Below are positions 7,009 through 14,401 of a stretch of 14,401 nt of DNA, in pieces. Each line of letters begins with the position of its first letter. The first letter of the stretch is position 1. The notes under the pieces were generated by a model. The model was not told where the DNA came from. It worked only from the letters and a program-made list of their open reading frames with translations, and did no database searches. Source of the DNA: Bdellovibrionaceae bacterium UBA6776. GTDB taxonomy: Bacteria > Bdellovibrionota > Bdellovibrionia > Bdellovibrionales > UBA1609. Location of the stretch: assembly GCA_002453155.1 (NCBI GenBank), contig DKGG01000002.1, positions 1 to 14,401 on the forward strand, read 5' to 3'. Both the position numbers and the translations under genes were made by a program.

Positions 7009-7038
7009 TTGACGCCTCTTACACCTTGCGCGTACCCT
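7009..7038 (+). promoter_or_regulatory. Possible promoter for the FKBP isomerase gene
   Basis: TTGACG at 7009-7014 and TACCCT at 7033-7038 are separated by 18 bases. The gene's strong AGGAG lies shortly after, about 8 bases before the ATG at 7064. The -10 is poor (T, A and final T only), so this is a candidate. Confidence 0.3.
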
Positions 7039-7063
7039 TTAAACTTAAAAGGAGACTTCTACT

Positions 7064-7768
7064 ATGAAAAAAACCGCATCTCTGATGAACGCCTTGGTTT
7101 TCGCACTGGGCGCTCTTTTTTTGGCAGGGTGCCAACCCGGCAACCCTAAAAACGACAAAGACAAATTGAGCTACACCATTGGTGTGAACTATGGAAAGCA
7201 GCTCAAGGCACAAAAAGTGGACGTCAATCCCAAGATGATCGCTAAGGCCATCGAAGACGTTCTGGCTGACAAAGAATTGGCCCTTAAAGACGAAGAAATG
7301 AAAGGTGCCATTGATAAAGCCAACCAAGAAATCCAAAAGCGCGCTCAAGAAGAGGCTGCTGGAAACTTGGCCAAAGCCAAAGCTTTCTTGGATGAGAACA
7401 AAGGCAAAGACGGCGTAGAAACTTCGGACAGTGGCCTTCAAATGATGGTTTTGGAAGAAGGAACCGGACCTAGCCCCAAAGAAGACAGCCAAGTGGTTGT
7501 TCACTACAAAGGGACTTTGATTGATGGAACCGAATTTGATTCCAGCTACAAAGCCAACAAGCCTGCAGAGTTCACTCCTGCAGCGGTGATCAAAGGCTGG
7601 CAAGAAGGTTTGAAGAAAATGAAAAAAGGCGGAAAGTACAAACTGTTCATTCCACCAGAATTGGCTTACGGCAGTGTTCCCCGTCCCGGCATTCCTTCCA
7701 ACTCTGCATTGATTTTCGAAGTGGAGCTTTTGGATGTGAAACCAGCGGCGAAAAAAGCGAAGAAGTAA
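7064..7768 (+). CDS. FKBP-type peptidyl-prolyl cis-trans isomerase lipoprotein (FkpA/Mip-like)
   Basis: A predicted envelope foldase of 234 residues that isomerises Xaa-Pro bonds in exported proteins. The signal peptide (MKKTASLMNALVF onward) ends in the lipobox LAGC with the lipidated cysteine at residue 23. Residues about 34-120 form the helical FkpA/Mip N-terminal dimerisation region (LSYTIGVNYGKQL). The FKBP catalytic domain spans about 121-228 and shows VVVHYKGTLIDGTEFDSS, VIKGWQEGLKKMKKGGK, FIPPELAYG and IFEVELLDV. The C-terminus is a short Lys/Ala-rich tail. AGGAG lies 8 bases before the ATG. The gene is transcribed alone, divergent from apaG, and ends 19 bases before a strong terminator. 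Confidence 0.95.
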   Translation: MKKTASLMNALVFALGALFLAGCQPGNPKNDKDKLSYTIGVNYGKQLKAQKVDVNPKMIAKAIEDVLADKELALKDEEMKGAIDKANQEIQKRAQEEAAGNLAKAKAFLDENKGKDGVETSDSGLQMMVLEEGTGPSPKEDSQVVVHYKGTLIDGTEFDSSYKANKPAEFTPAAVIKGWQEGLKKMKKGGKYKLFIPPELAYGSVPRPGIPSNSALIFEVELLDVKPAAKKAKK

Positions 7769-7787
7769 TTCTCGTTTTAAATGAAAT

Positions 7788-7819
7788 AAAAAAAGGGAGC
7801 TTCAAAGCTCCCTTTTTTT
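7788..7819. terminator. Bidirectional intrinsic terminator
   Basis: GGGAGCT (7795-7801) pairs with AGCTCCC (7806-7812) across a TCAA loop. A run of seven A precedes the stem (7788-7794) and seven T follow it (7813-7819), so it works on both strands. It separates the FKBP isomerase gene from the convergent nuclease-fold gene. Confidence 0.95.
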
Positions 7820-7830
7820 ATGCCCAAAAA

Positions 7831-8835
7831 TCAATTTGAAAAATCAAGTGTCACAACCACCGGGTAATGATCTGAGGGAAGGGCCAACTTCTCGTCGAAA
7901 TTGGTGGGAAGAGAAGAGTGAATCCCCATTTCATTGCGGTAGCGATAAACAAAGGTCTCTTCCACAACCAAGCGGTGATGAAGTTCCTCACTCAAGAAAA
8001 TGTAGTCAAATTGAAGCAAGGTTCTTTGTCCCATGCGACTGAACTGCACTTGAGTGGCGTAAAACTCCCCTTCAATCTTTGCCAATTCCAAAGCATTCTT
8101 CAAATCGGACTCTTGATAAATCCCTTGAAACTCCATTTCGTGACCATCTTCTCGAGCCACTCCATTGAAATCCCCAAGAACGGCTTTGGGCACACCGGGA
8201 TGCTTTTCCTTGGATTCTTTGTAGATCTCCAAAAGGGTTTGCACCTCCGCACCTCGGCGCAAATTTCCAAAGGGATCAATGCCTTCCGGATCCAGTTTGG
8301 ATTTCAAGTGAACCAAGAACAAAATCATCTCTGGATCTTTGTGATCTTCCCCGGCAAAGATTTTAAGCTCGGCACAGTCTCTAGAGAACATGTGGCTGGT
8401 TTTCGCAGAGCTTGCAGCCTTTTCATGGGGATATAAAAAGTTGATCGGTCGATCTTTATAAGAAGTCAGCTCGAACTTTTTCCCCCAGGATTTTAAGACC
8501 AAATATCCCACATCAATGCCTCGGTCTGAATTTCCTTCCACCAAATAGGCGTCATAAAGATCTTCAAGAAACAGTTTGGAAAAATTTTGAATGGACTCCT
8601 CGCCACCCACTTCATTGAGTCCCACCACGTGGGGTTTTTCCTCCAAGATGGTGGAAGCCAAACGTTTGAGTTTCTCAAGAGATTTGTTGGAAACACTGGC
8701 CCGTGAGAGATTCTGCCACTGTTTCTCGGGAAGAGACTGCCAATTTGCTGGCAACTCCTCGTCCAGGAACAAAAATAAATTTTCTGCGTTAAGCTGCATC
8801 AGCTTAACCCTTGATGTGGCTGTGGAATTTGTCAT
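7831..8835 (-). CDS. Endonuclease/exonuclease/phosphatase-fold protein
   Basis: 334 residues with the complete metal-dependent EEP catalytic set in order: LNAENLF (N16), GLNEVGG (E75), LVHLKSK (H176), LGDFNG (D222, N224), FDYIFLS (D277) and LPSDHYPVV (D322, H323). The fold covers DNases, exonuclease III, sphingomyelinases and inositol phosphatases, and the substrate cannot be read from the sequence. There is no signal peptide, so a cytoplasmic hydrolase is likeliest. The ATG at 8835 lacks a Shine-Dalgarno sequence. A second ATG at 8799 has AAGGG 8 bases upstream but would cut off part of the first beta strand (VKLMQLN), so I keep 8835. The gene is divergent from the aminopeptidase, with 33 bases between starts. 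Confidence 0.9.
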   Translation of the reverse strand: MTNSTATSRVKLMQLNAENLFLFLDEELPANWQSLPEKQWQNLSRASVSNKSLEKLKRLASTILEEKPHVVGLNEVGGEESIQNFSKLFLEDLYDAYLVEGNSDRGIDVGYLVLKSWGKKFELTSYKDRPINFLYPHEKAASSAKTSHMFSRDCAELKIFAGEDHKDPEMILFLVHLKSKLDPEGIDPFGNLRRGAEVQTLLEIYKESKEKHPGVPKAVLGDFNGVAREDGHEMEFQGIYQESDLKNALELAKIEGEFYATQVQFSRMGQRTLLQFDYIFLSEELHHRLVVEETFVYRYRNEMGIHSSLPTNFDEKLALPSDHYPVVVTLDFSN

Positions 8836-8868
8836 ATTAAGAACTCAGTTTCATCCAAAGGAGTCCCG

Positions 8869-10332
8869 ATGATCAACAAAAAGGATCACTTAAAAGCCTG
8901 GTTGCCCACTGTTTTTCACACTCAAAGTTTTGGAAAAAGCCCTCGCGCCCTCATTTTGATTTCAGAGGATGAAACCCACATCAAAAAGACTTTGAAATCT
9001 TGGCCCATGAGCACCTGGTCAAAAGAGCATATTTCTGAGTGGGGCCCTGTGGAAGTGATTTCCCTCAGTGAAAACCAAACTTCTGGAGGCACTGAAGGCT
9101 CTTGGCCCGAGCTCAATGGAGAAAACCTTTGGACCGCGGGCTTTATGAAAACCGGAGAGGCTTTGCGCGCCCTTGAAAACCATGAGTTGGAGAACTTGGA
9201 AATTCATGTGCTCACTCAACAGGAAGACCTCATGGATGCCGTGCTTTGCGCCCTAGAGGTCTACGCGTATCGCTTCAAAGGAGTGTCTTCAAAATTTAAA
9301 AAAGTTCGAATTCTGCTTAATGGAGTGGCAATCACCGCGAAGCGCATCAAAGAGGCCTCCGTTCTTGGAATGGGCGTGAACTGGGCCCGCCACTTGGTCA
9401 ACCTGCCACCGAATGCTTTGGTACCTGCCACTTATGCCCAATTGGTCAAAGACCTTTTTGCCAATCAAGCGGATGTGAAGGTGGAGATTTGGGATGAAAA
9501 ACGATTGGCCAAAGAAAACTGCGGTCTTCACTTGGCCGTGGGCCAAGGCAGTGTGCACCCGCCCCGATTGGTGAAAATTTCTTATCGCCCCAAAGGGGGA
9601 GCAAAAAATCCCATCGCCTTTGTGGGAAAGGGTGTCACCTTTGATTCGGGTGGATTGGACATCAAGCCCTCTTCAGGAATGCGCTTGATGAAAAAAGACA
9701 TGGGTGGATCCGCCGCGGTTGTGGGAACGCTATTTTATGCGGTTCAATCCAAATTGAAAGTTTCCGTGGATGCCTATTTGGCCTTGGCAGAAAACTCAGT
9801 TTCAGAAAGAGCCTTTCGCCCCAGCGACTTGATCACTTCCCGAAGTGGACAGGTGGTGGAGATTCACAACACCGATGCAGAAGGCCGTTTGGTCATGGCT
9901 GATGCCTTGGATGTGGCCGCCACTCAAAAAGACAAACCACACACTTTGGTGGATGTGTCCACTTTGACCGGTGCGATCAAGGTGGCCTTGGGCGCGAAGG
10001 TGGCCGGACTATTTTCAAACCAAACGGTGCTTTCTCAAAGCTTGTTTCAAAGTTTTTGCGAGCGGGGCGATGATGTTTGGCCCATGCCTTTGTATTCCAA
10101 ATACAAATCTCAAATGAACACACCCTTTGCCGACATGACCAATGCGGTGGATGGCTTTGGGGGAGCGGTCACTGCCGCCTTGTTTTTAGAGAAGTTCGTA
10201 AAGGGTCTTCCTTGGGCTCACTTGGATATTTATGCGTGGAAAGATTCTGCAGAAGGACCTTTTGCGGAAAGTGGCGGAAGTGGTCAAGCGGTCTTAGGTC
10301 TGACCCAATGGTTGCGCTCTTTTGAAAAATGA
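8869..10332 (+). CDS. pepA: Leucyl aminopeptidase family M17 protein
   Basis: A cytosolic two-zinc or manganese aminopeptidase releasing N-terminal residues from peptides, 487 residues long as is usual for the family. The C-terminal catalytic domain (about 165-485) shows NLPPNALVPATYA, GKGVTFDSGGLDIKPS with K254, D259 and K266, MKKDMGGSAAVVG with D277, and NTDAEGRLVMADAL with D336, E338 and R340. These match the seven active-site residues of bovine lens aminopeptidase at a constant offset of four, so it should be active. The N-terminal 160 residues are divergent, as in other members. AAAGGAG lies 6 bases before the ATG. The symbol pepA is used for the family; the precise orthologue and any DNA-binding role, as in E. 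coli PepA, are not shown. Confidence 0.93.
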   Translation: MINKKDHLKAWLPTVFHTQSFGKSPRALILISEDETHIKKTLKSWPMSTWSKEHISEWGPVEVISLSENQTSGGTEGSWPELNGENLWTAGFMKTGEALRALENHELENLEIHVLTQQEDLMDAVLCALEVYAYRFKGVSSKFKKVRILLNGVAITAKRIKEASVLGMGVNWARHLVNLPPNALVPATYAQLVKDLFANQADVKVEIWDEKRLAKENCGLHLAVGQGSVHPPRLVKISYRPKGGAKNPIAFVGKGVTFDSGGLDIKPSSGMRLMKKDMGGSAAVVGTLFYAVQSKLKVSVDAYLALAENSVSERAFRPSDLITSRSGQVVEIHNTDAEGRLVMADALDVAATQKDKPHTLVDVSTLTGAIKVALGAKVAGLFSNQTVLSQSLFQSFCERGDDVWPMPLYSKYKSQMNTPFADMTNAVDGFGGAVTAALFLEKFVKGLPWAHLDIYAWKDSAEGPFAESGGSGQAVLGLTQWLRSFEK

Positions 10333-10343
10333 AATCTTAAAGA

Positions 10344-10373
10344 AGCCTTGATGAAAGGCTGACATTGTTTTTT
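10344..10373 (+). terminator. Possible intrinsic terminator after the aminopeptidase gene
   Basis: AGCCTT (10344-10349) pairs with AAGGCT (10355-10360) across a 5-base loop, and a run of six T follows at 10368-10373. The T-run is 7 bases away from the stem, so it is weaker than the other terminators here. Confidence 0.4.
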
Positions 10374-10384
10374 GAAAGTCACCT

Positions 10385-10390
10385 TAGAAT
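10385..10390 (+). promoter_or_regulatory. Candidate -10 box immediately before the PHP gene
   Basis: TAGAAT ends 6 bases before the ATG at 10397, which would place the transcription start on the start codon. No Shine-Dalgarno sequence occurs between them; the bases are AAAAAT. No good -35 box was found at the expected distance. Confidence 0.35.
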
Positions 10391-10396
10391 AAAAAT

Positions 10397-11173
10397 ATGC
10401 TTTTGTGTGACTTTCATATTCATACCAATTTCAGTGATGGCCAGATGTCCCTTTCTGAAGTGGTGGATTTTTACGGACAGCGTGGATTCGATGCCATTGC
10501 CGTTACCGACCACGTCTGCGACCATTCGAGCTTCTTAGGCTCCGCCGCGCACTTTCTAAGCAAAACGGTGACTGAAAATCAATTTGCCTCCTACTTGGAA
10601 GCTTTGGAGCGAGAGGCGCATAGAGCTTGGAAGGACTATCGAATGGTTCTTCTGCCAGGTTTTGAGCTGACAAAAAACTCCCTTTCAAATCACCGCTCGG
10701 CTCACATTTTAGGAATTGGCATTCACGAATACATTAACCCCCGTCAAGATGCTTTGAATCTGATTTGCGCCATCAAAGATCAAGGTGGGCTGGCCATCGC
10801 GGCTCATCCAGTGGACACCCGGATGAAAGAGCCACAGACTTACCACCTTTGGAATCGTCGTGAAGAACTTCGAAATCATTTTGATGCTTGGGAAGTGGCC
10901 AGTGGGCCTCACTTCTTTGACGAGGTGGAACGGGAGGGTCTGCCGTTGATTGCCTCCAGTGATCTTCATGTTCCTCGACACATTCACGGTTGGAAAACTT
11001 TGGTGCATGCGGAGAAACATCCTGTGGCCATCATGGATGCCATTCGCAAACAGCAGGTGCGCTTTTATTTTTACAAAGAAGAAGAATACAAAATGAAGCC
11101 TCTAAAAATTGGCCTTCCGGAATGGTTGAGCCATGGACAATGGATCGGTTCTCCACTAAGCTTGTTTAGCTGA
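10397..11173 (+). CDS. PHP-domain metal-dependent phosphoesterase
   Basis: 258 residues forming a stand-alone PHP fold with a trinuclear metal site: DFHIHTNFSDG (D5, H7, H9, D14), VTDH (H39), GFELT (E90), AAHP (H137) and SSDLH (D189, H191). Relatives include histidinol-phosphate phosphatase, the polymerase PHP domain and the RNase AM / 5'-3' exonuclease group. The short length without an insertion domain suggests a small-molecule or nucleotide phosphoesterase, but the substrate is unknown. No ribosome binding site precedes the ATG and a TAGAAT box lies 6 bases upstream, so leaderless translation is possible. The stop overlaps the acyltransferase ATG by one base (TGATG), so the two are coupled. 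Confidence 0.9.
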   Translation: MLLCDFHIHTNFSDGQMSLSEVVDFYGQRGFDAIAVTDHVCDHSSFLGSAAHFLSKTVTENQFASYLEALEREAHRAWKDYRMVLLPGFELTKNSLSNHRSAHILGIGIHEYINPRQDALNLICAIKDQGGLAIAAHPVDTRMKEPQTYHLWNRREELRNHFDAWEVASGPHFFDEVEREGLPLIASSDLHVPRHIHGWKTLVHAEKHPVAIMDAIRKQQVRFYFYKEEEYKMKPLKIGLPEWLSHGQWIGSPLSLFS

Positions 11174-11883
11174 TGGCGGAATCTCATTTCAAACCCAATC
11201 AAACTTTATTGCCCTTGATTTCTAAGGCCATCACTGGCTTTGGACGCAGCTACAACAATTACAAAGTTCATGGTCTGGAGCACATTCCAAAATCTGGAGG
11301 CGCACTTCTGGTGCTTTACCACGGCTTGGTTCCCATTGATTTTTGGTATTTGGGACTGACCATGTACCGAGAATTGAACATCCTTCCCTGTGCTCTTGTG
11401 GACCGATGGCTCTTTAAAACTCCTTTGCTCAAGCAGCTGACGGAAGCGGTAGGCGGAGTGGTTGCCGATCGTGAAGTGGCTTTGGAAGTTCTGCGCGCAG
11501 GCACTGTTGTTGGAGTTTCTCCCGGTGGAACTCGAGAAGCCATTTCCGGCTCCGAGCACAATTACAAGTTGGTTTGGGGCGGACGCATGGGTTTTGCGAA
11601 GCTTGCCAAAGAGGCTCAGGTCCCCATCATTCCAGGATTCACTCAAAACATTGAAAGTGCATACAAGGCGCCCTTTTCGGGCTCGGCGGTTTTTCAAAAA
11701 CTCTATGAGAAAACTCGTCTTCCCCTGGTTCCCATTGTGGGTTTGGGTCCACTGCCCTTTCCCGTGAAATTGACCACTTGGTTGGGCGAGCCCATTCTGC
11801 CCTCAGAAAACTTGTCTGTTGAAGACTTGGTTTTAAAGACCAAAGAGGCGATTGACCGTCTCATAGCGGAACATCAGAGCTAG
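11173..11883 (+). CDS. Lysophospholipid-acyltransferase-family protein (TMEM68/DGAT-like)
   Basis: 236 residues. The acyltransferase motif is YHGLVPIDFWY (catalytic H50, D56), an HxxxxxD spacing as I recall it in TMEM68/DGAT2-type enzymes rather than the HxxxxD of PlsC. The substrate-binding motif is SPGGTREA (116-123). Hydrophobic stretches around 44-62 and the strand VPIIPGF near 154 fit membrane-associated acyl transfer to a glycerolipid or other acceptor. The exact reaction (phospholipid, neutral lipid or wax ester) is not determined. The ATG shares one base with the PHP gene stop, giving a two-gene unit. It is a possible user of acyl-CoA made by FadD in the same window, though the two genes are about 6.6 kb apart. 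Confidence 0.88.
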   Translation: MAESHFKPNQTLLPLISKAITGFGRSYNNYKVHGLEHIPKSGGALLVLYHGLVPIDFWYLGLTMYRELNILPCALVDRWLFKTPLLKQLTEAVGGVVADREVALEVLRAGTVVGVSPGGTREAISGSEHNYKLVWGGRMGFAKLAKEAQVPIIPGFTQNIESAYKAPFSGSAVFQKLYEKTRLPLVPIVGLGPLPFPVKLTTWLGEPILPSENLSVEDLVLKTKEAIDRLIAEHQS

Positions 11884-11922
11884 ATTTCCCATATTGAACC
11901 GGACTTTGATCTAAGGCTTACG

Positions 11923-13848
11923 GTGTTAAAGACCGATAGATTGTTTATGGTACGTTTAAAATCGCTCTTTTTATTTGTGTCCGCCCTTTGGTTTTTGTCT
12001 GCATGTACAAAACAAGAGGACGTTTCAAAAATTCAAATTCAGTTTCCTGAAGCGGGCTCTCAGAGTTTTTCCGCGTCTTCAAAGACGGTGGGCACTCTTT
12101 CTGAAGAGATTCCTTGGAGTGGTCACATCACTTCCCGGGATGAAATCAATTGTTACTTTATTGCCATTGGTGGAGTAGATCCCATCCATCGTCGCAACCA
12201 GTGCAAAATTATCGATGCCAATGCCGCGGTGGTTTCTTCGGTTGAATTTGGACGCTATGAAGGCGGAATTCCCGCCGGCTCATTGATTGATATCCCCATC
12301 AAGCCCGAAGGCAACCTGATCCGTTTCATCTACTTGGTGGGAATGAAGGCTGAGGCCGGCTACTGCAGAAACTTCCATGGCGAAGGTCCTGTGGATGGAA
12401 AGCTTTCTTACCCTCGAATCTTGGGCATGCAAACGGTAGAACTGAAACCTGGTGATGTGGATGTAAGCTTTTCTGTTCCCAGTGATCTTACTGCCTTGCA
12501 AGAAATTGGTGAGTGCCAAGTGGAAGATCTGCCGATGAACGGCGATGGTGGCGGAACGACAACTCCACCCATTTCTATGTTTGGTGATGAGCGCGATGGG
12601 GATTTTACTTTCAATGTGGGCACAATTTTCTCCACGGGAAACTCTGGATTGCGGTACGACAACGCCAGCACCACTCTCTCCAATAGCATGGTGCCAGGAA
12701 CAAAATATTTTTCAGCGAACATGCGGGTAATCAGCATTGACATAAGCACACGTACCATCCTCACTTTGAATGGCGCCTTTACCGCAGATCATTTTGATGT
12801 GGGTGATGAAGTGATGTGGCACGTTTCCCAAGCAAATACGGATTCTTCTTGTGGATCAGGGCTCCCTGGTGGAAGTCATGGTTTTGCAAAAATTATGAGT
12901 ACAGACCTTGCTACTCATAAGATTATCTTGGACAAACCCATTTCAAATTCTTGGTCGAACCTATATGACGCCAATCTCAGTACCAGCGCTTATGATTCAG
13001 GAACCAACCACTGCCGCATTCAAGTGCTGCGCGTGCCCTCGTTTAACATTCTGAAATTTGATTCGGCGGTAACTCTCCAACCTCCAGCATATGATCCTTC
13101 ATTGGGTTATGGTGGTATTCTTGCCTTTCGTGCGAAGAAGATCATTTTGAATGCCAATGCCACTTTGGACGTGATTGGGGCTGGATTTCCCGGTTCCTCC
13201 ACGAACACTTCGGGCAACCTGGGAAAGAACTCCAATACCTCTGGGGCGCCCAGTGGAACTGCCGGTGGATATTCCGCGAACGCTCCAGACTACGCAGGTG
13301 GTGGAGGCAATGGTGGAGACGGTGGAGACTCTTACATAACCTCTGGCTCGGCCACAGGAGGTAACTCTATCACTGTCTGTACAGGAGCTGCATGTTTACC
13401 TATGACCGATCAAAAGTTCTTCTTTGGCGGTTCTGGCGGAGGTGATGGATCCAATAGCGGTGGCGCTGGCGGAGGAGCCATTGTTCTCCACGTCAAAGAA
13501 TTTGCCGCGGCATCCTCTGTCAGTTTTGCAATGGCAGCAAACGGTAGTACAGCTTTGGGTGATGCCGCAGGCGGAGCCGGTGGTTCCGTTCATATCTCCC
13601 ATGAGATCTCTCCGGCAAACGTGACATTGAGCATACTCGCAAATGGTGGTGCGGCCGGGGCCAGTGGAAGTGGCGGAGGTGGTGGCGGTGGTGTCATCGA
13701 GAATCGCTACTGTTCCGCGACGACTTCCCTCAGTGAAAGTTTCTCATATGATGGTGGCGCAGGCGGCGCTGGCGGGTCGCCTGGATACGTAGGAAACACA
13801 GGCCTGCAGTCTTCTCTGTCAGCCCCTTCCATTTGCGGACAGCCATAA
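11923..13848 (+). CDS. Large secreted lipoprotein with glycine-rich repetitive C-terminus
   Basis: 641 codons from a GTG at 11923, which has CTAAGG 6 bases upstream. An in-frame ATG at 11947 without a ribosome binding site would give a shorter signal peptide. The lipobox is LSAC with the cysteine at residue 28, or 20 from the ATG. Residues about 30-205 form an N-terminal region with four conserved-looking cysteines, followed by a Gly/Thr/Pro linker (206-216). The middle part, to about 395, is beta-rich. From about 397 onward short beta stretches (GILAFRAKKIIL, GAIVLHVKEF, GGSVHISHEI) alternate with hydrophobic strands ending in ANG or IGAG and with glycine runs, which suggests a beta-solenoid or fibre. 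A surface or adhesive role is inferred; I do not recognise a named family. A strong terminator follows. Confidence 0.87.
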   Translation: MLKTDRLFMVRLKSLFLFVSALWFLSACTKQEDVSKIQIQFPEAGSQSFSASSKTVGTLSEEIPWSGHITSRDEINCYFIAIGGVDPIHRRNQCKIIDANAAVVSSVEFGRYEGGIPAGSLIDIPIKPEGNLIRFIYLVGMKAEAGYCRNFHGEGPVDGKLSYPRILGMQTVELKPGDVDVSFSVPSDLTALQEIGECQVEDLPMNGDGGGTTTPPISMFGDERDGDFTFNVGTIFSTGNSGLRYDNASTTLSNSMVPGTKYFSANMRVISIDISTRTILTLNGAFTADHFDVGDEVMWHVSQANTDSSCGSGLPGGSHGFAKIMSTDLATHKIILDKPISNSWSNLYDANLSTSAYDSGTNHCRIQVLRVPSFNILKFDSAVTLQPPAYDPSLGYGGILAFRAKKIILNANATLDVIGAGFPGSSTNTSGNLGKNSNTSGAPSGTAGGYSANAPDYAGGGGNGGDGGDSYITSGSATGGNSITVCTGAACLPMTDQKFFFGGSGGGDGSNSGGAGGGAIVLHVKEFAAASSVSFAMAANGSTALGDAAGGAGGSVHISHEISPANVTLSILANGGAAGASGSGGGGGGGVIENRYCSATTSLSESFSYDGGAGGAGGSPGYVGNTGLQSSLSAPSICGQP

Positions 13849-13880
13849 TTGAATATCTCGCGACACATTTTGATTCCAGC

Positions 13881-13914
13881 CAGGAACAGTTCTTAAGAAC
13901 TGTTCCTGTTTTTT
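13881..13914 (+). terminator. Strong intrinsic terminator after the glycine-rich lipoprotein gene
   Basis: A perfect palindrome at 13881-13908 gives a 12-bp stem (CAGGAACAGTTC with GAACTGTTCCTG) and a TTAA loop, followed by six T at 13909-13914. There is no A-run on the left side, so it acts mainly on the plus strand. Confidence 0.95.
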
Positions 13915-13962
13915 AAAGGCCACTCTTTAAAAAGTAAATGTTAGATTCCTATTTTAATATTT

Positions 13963-14148
13963 TCATTCCACTCCCCAATTCTTGAGTTTTGCTTGGACTT
14001 TTTCGATGGAACACTTGCGGGTCTTTCTTTTCTTTGTTCCTTTTAAGGCAGATTGCTTCCTGTCACGGGAATGAATGCCGTGACTTTGAATGTATCTCCA
14101 TGACCTCACTCTCTTTTTCACTGCAAAGACTTTTTGAATTTTGGCCAT
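13963..14148 (-). CDS. Uncertain small basic protein
   Basis: An open frame of 61 residues from the ATG at 14148; upstream in-frame starts are an ATG at 14175 and a TTG at 14211. It is very rich in Lys and Arg (for example TKKRKTRKCS) and ends in SIEKVQAKLKNWGVE. None of the starts has a Shine-Dalgarno sequence. Nothing identifies a family. A small nucleic-acid-binding protein or a chance open frame are both possible. The base composition of 13963-14148 is closer to coding sequence than the AT-rich flanks, which is the main argument in favour. Confidence 0.35.
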   Translation of the reverse strand: MAKIQKVFAVKKRVRSWRYIQSHGIHSRDRKQSALKGTKKRKTRKCSIEKVQAKLKNWGVE

Positions 14149-14401
14149 TTTATGGGATAAAGTAAAAACACCCATCTCGGAAAAGAACTTAATAATTTTA
14201 ACTGGTTTCAATAGGGCGTAAATTTTTAGATTTTAAAATCTAGAATCACCATGACCGATCAAGCCAATTCCCTAAAAGATTATCCTTCCGAAATAGAAAT
14301 CTAGTTCATGGGATATCTCAAAAGATCGACAAAATTATTGGCGTCTAAGAAATTTGGAACTCCTATTTGCAGCTGATTCATCGATCTTATATTTCTATTT
14401 C
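14149..14401. other. AT-rich stretch without a recognisable gene, with palindromes
   Basis: I see no supported gene here. Visible structure: a perfect 16-base palindrome TAGATTTTAAAATCTA at 14227-14242, and an 11-bp inverted repeat with GAAATAGAAAT at 14290-14300 and ATTTCTATTTC at 14391-14401. The right arm ends exactly at the window edge, so it may continue. Two tiny open frames (14251-14304 and 14308-14376) have no coding support. Confidence 0.6.

Noticed and set aside
13297..13330. Short GGTGGN repeats considered as a repeat array or CRISPR-like element
   Set aside because: They are in frame with the glycine-rich protein and explained by Gly codons; there are no spacers or regular units.
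14251..14376. Two tiny plus-strand open frames of 17 and 22 codons
   Set aside because: There is no ribosome binding site and no recognisable sequence. A TAGAAT just before the first ATG resembles the PHP arrangement but has no -35 and the frame is too short.

Overview
The window reads as ordinary chromosome from a Gram-negative bacterium of moderate GC content. It is gene-dense, with short intergenic gaps and many 1-7 base overlaps. Three proteins carry lipoprotein signal peptides, one of them an FkpA/Mip-type isomerase, which implies an outer membrane. The protein set and gene style would fit Bdellovibrionota or a related 'deltaproteobacterial' lineage, but that is an impression from family resemblance and not a demonstrated assignment. 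No tRNA, rRNA, CRISPR array, insertion sequence or prophage gene was seen.

Left part (1-2787). The tail of an unidentified gene enters from the left and stops inside a long, nearly perfect inverted repeat (87-187). Next comes a tightly packed minus-strand operon, in transcription order: a degenerate tandem PTPS-like protein (2787-2077), a small charged lipoprotein, the glycolytic phosphoglycerate mutase GpmA, and a DUF6580 membrane protein overlapping gpmA by ATGA. The inverted repeat sits between the convergent 3' ends.

Middle (2788-8835). A divergent intergenic region of about 87 bases serves the minus operon and a plus-strand pair: fadD (acyl-CoA synthetase) and a coupled 463-residue conserved protein of unknown function. 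This pair converges, with a 7-base overlap, on a minus-strand pair of apaG and a zinc-ribbon-containing methyltransferase. An FKBP-type isomerase lipoprotein is divergent from apaG and ends at a strong bidirectional terminator. A minus-strand endonuclease/exonuclease/phosphatase-fold protein lies beyond it.

Right part (8869-14401). A leucyl aminopeptidase (M17) is followed by a PHP-domain phosphoesterase with no visible ribosome binding site, then an overlapping TMEM68/DGAT-type acyltransferase. A 641-codon secreted lipoprotein with a glycine-rich repetitive C-terminus ends at a clear terminator (13881-13914). The last 490 bases are AT-rich and hold one uncertain small basic ORF plus palindromes that run off the window edge.

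The genes cover housekeeping metabolism (GpmA, FadD, PepA), envelope biogenesis (lipoproteins, FKBP isomerase, acyltransferase) and several proteins of unknown role. I found no convincing defence, mobile or biosynthetic cluster. The most unusual items are the PTPS-fold protein stripped of its zinc site, the 101-bp inverted repeat that supplies a gene's stop codon, the unknown partner of FadD, and the glycine-rich lipoprotein.
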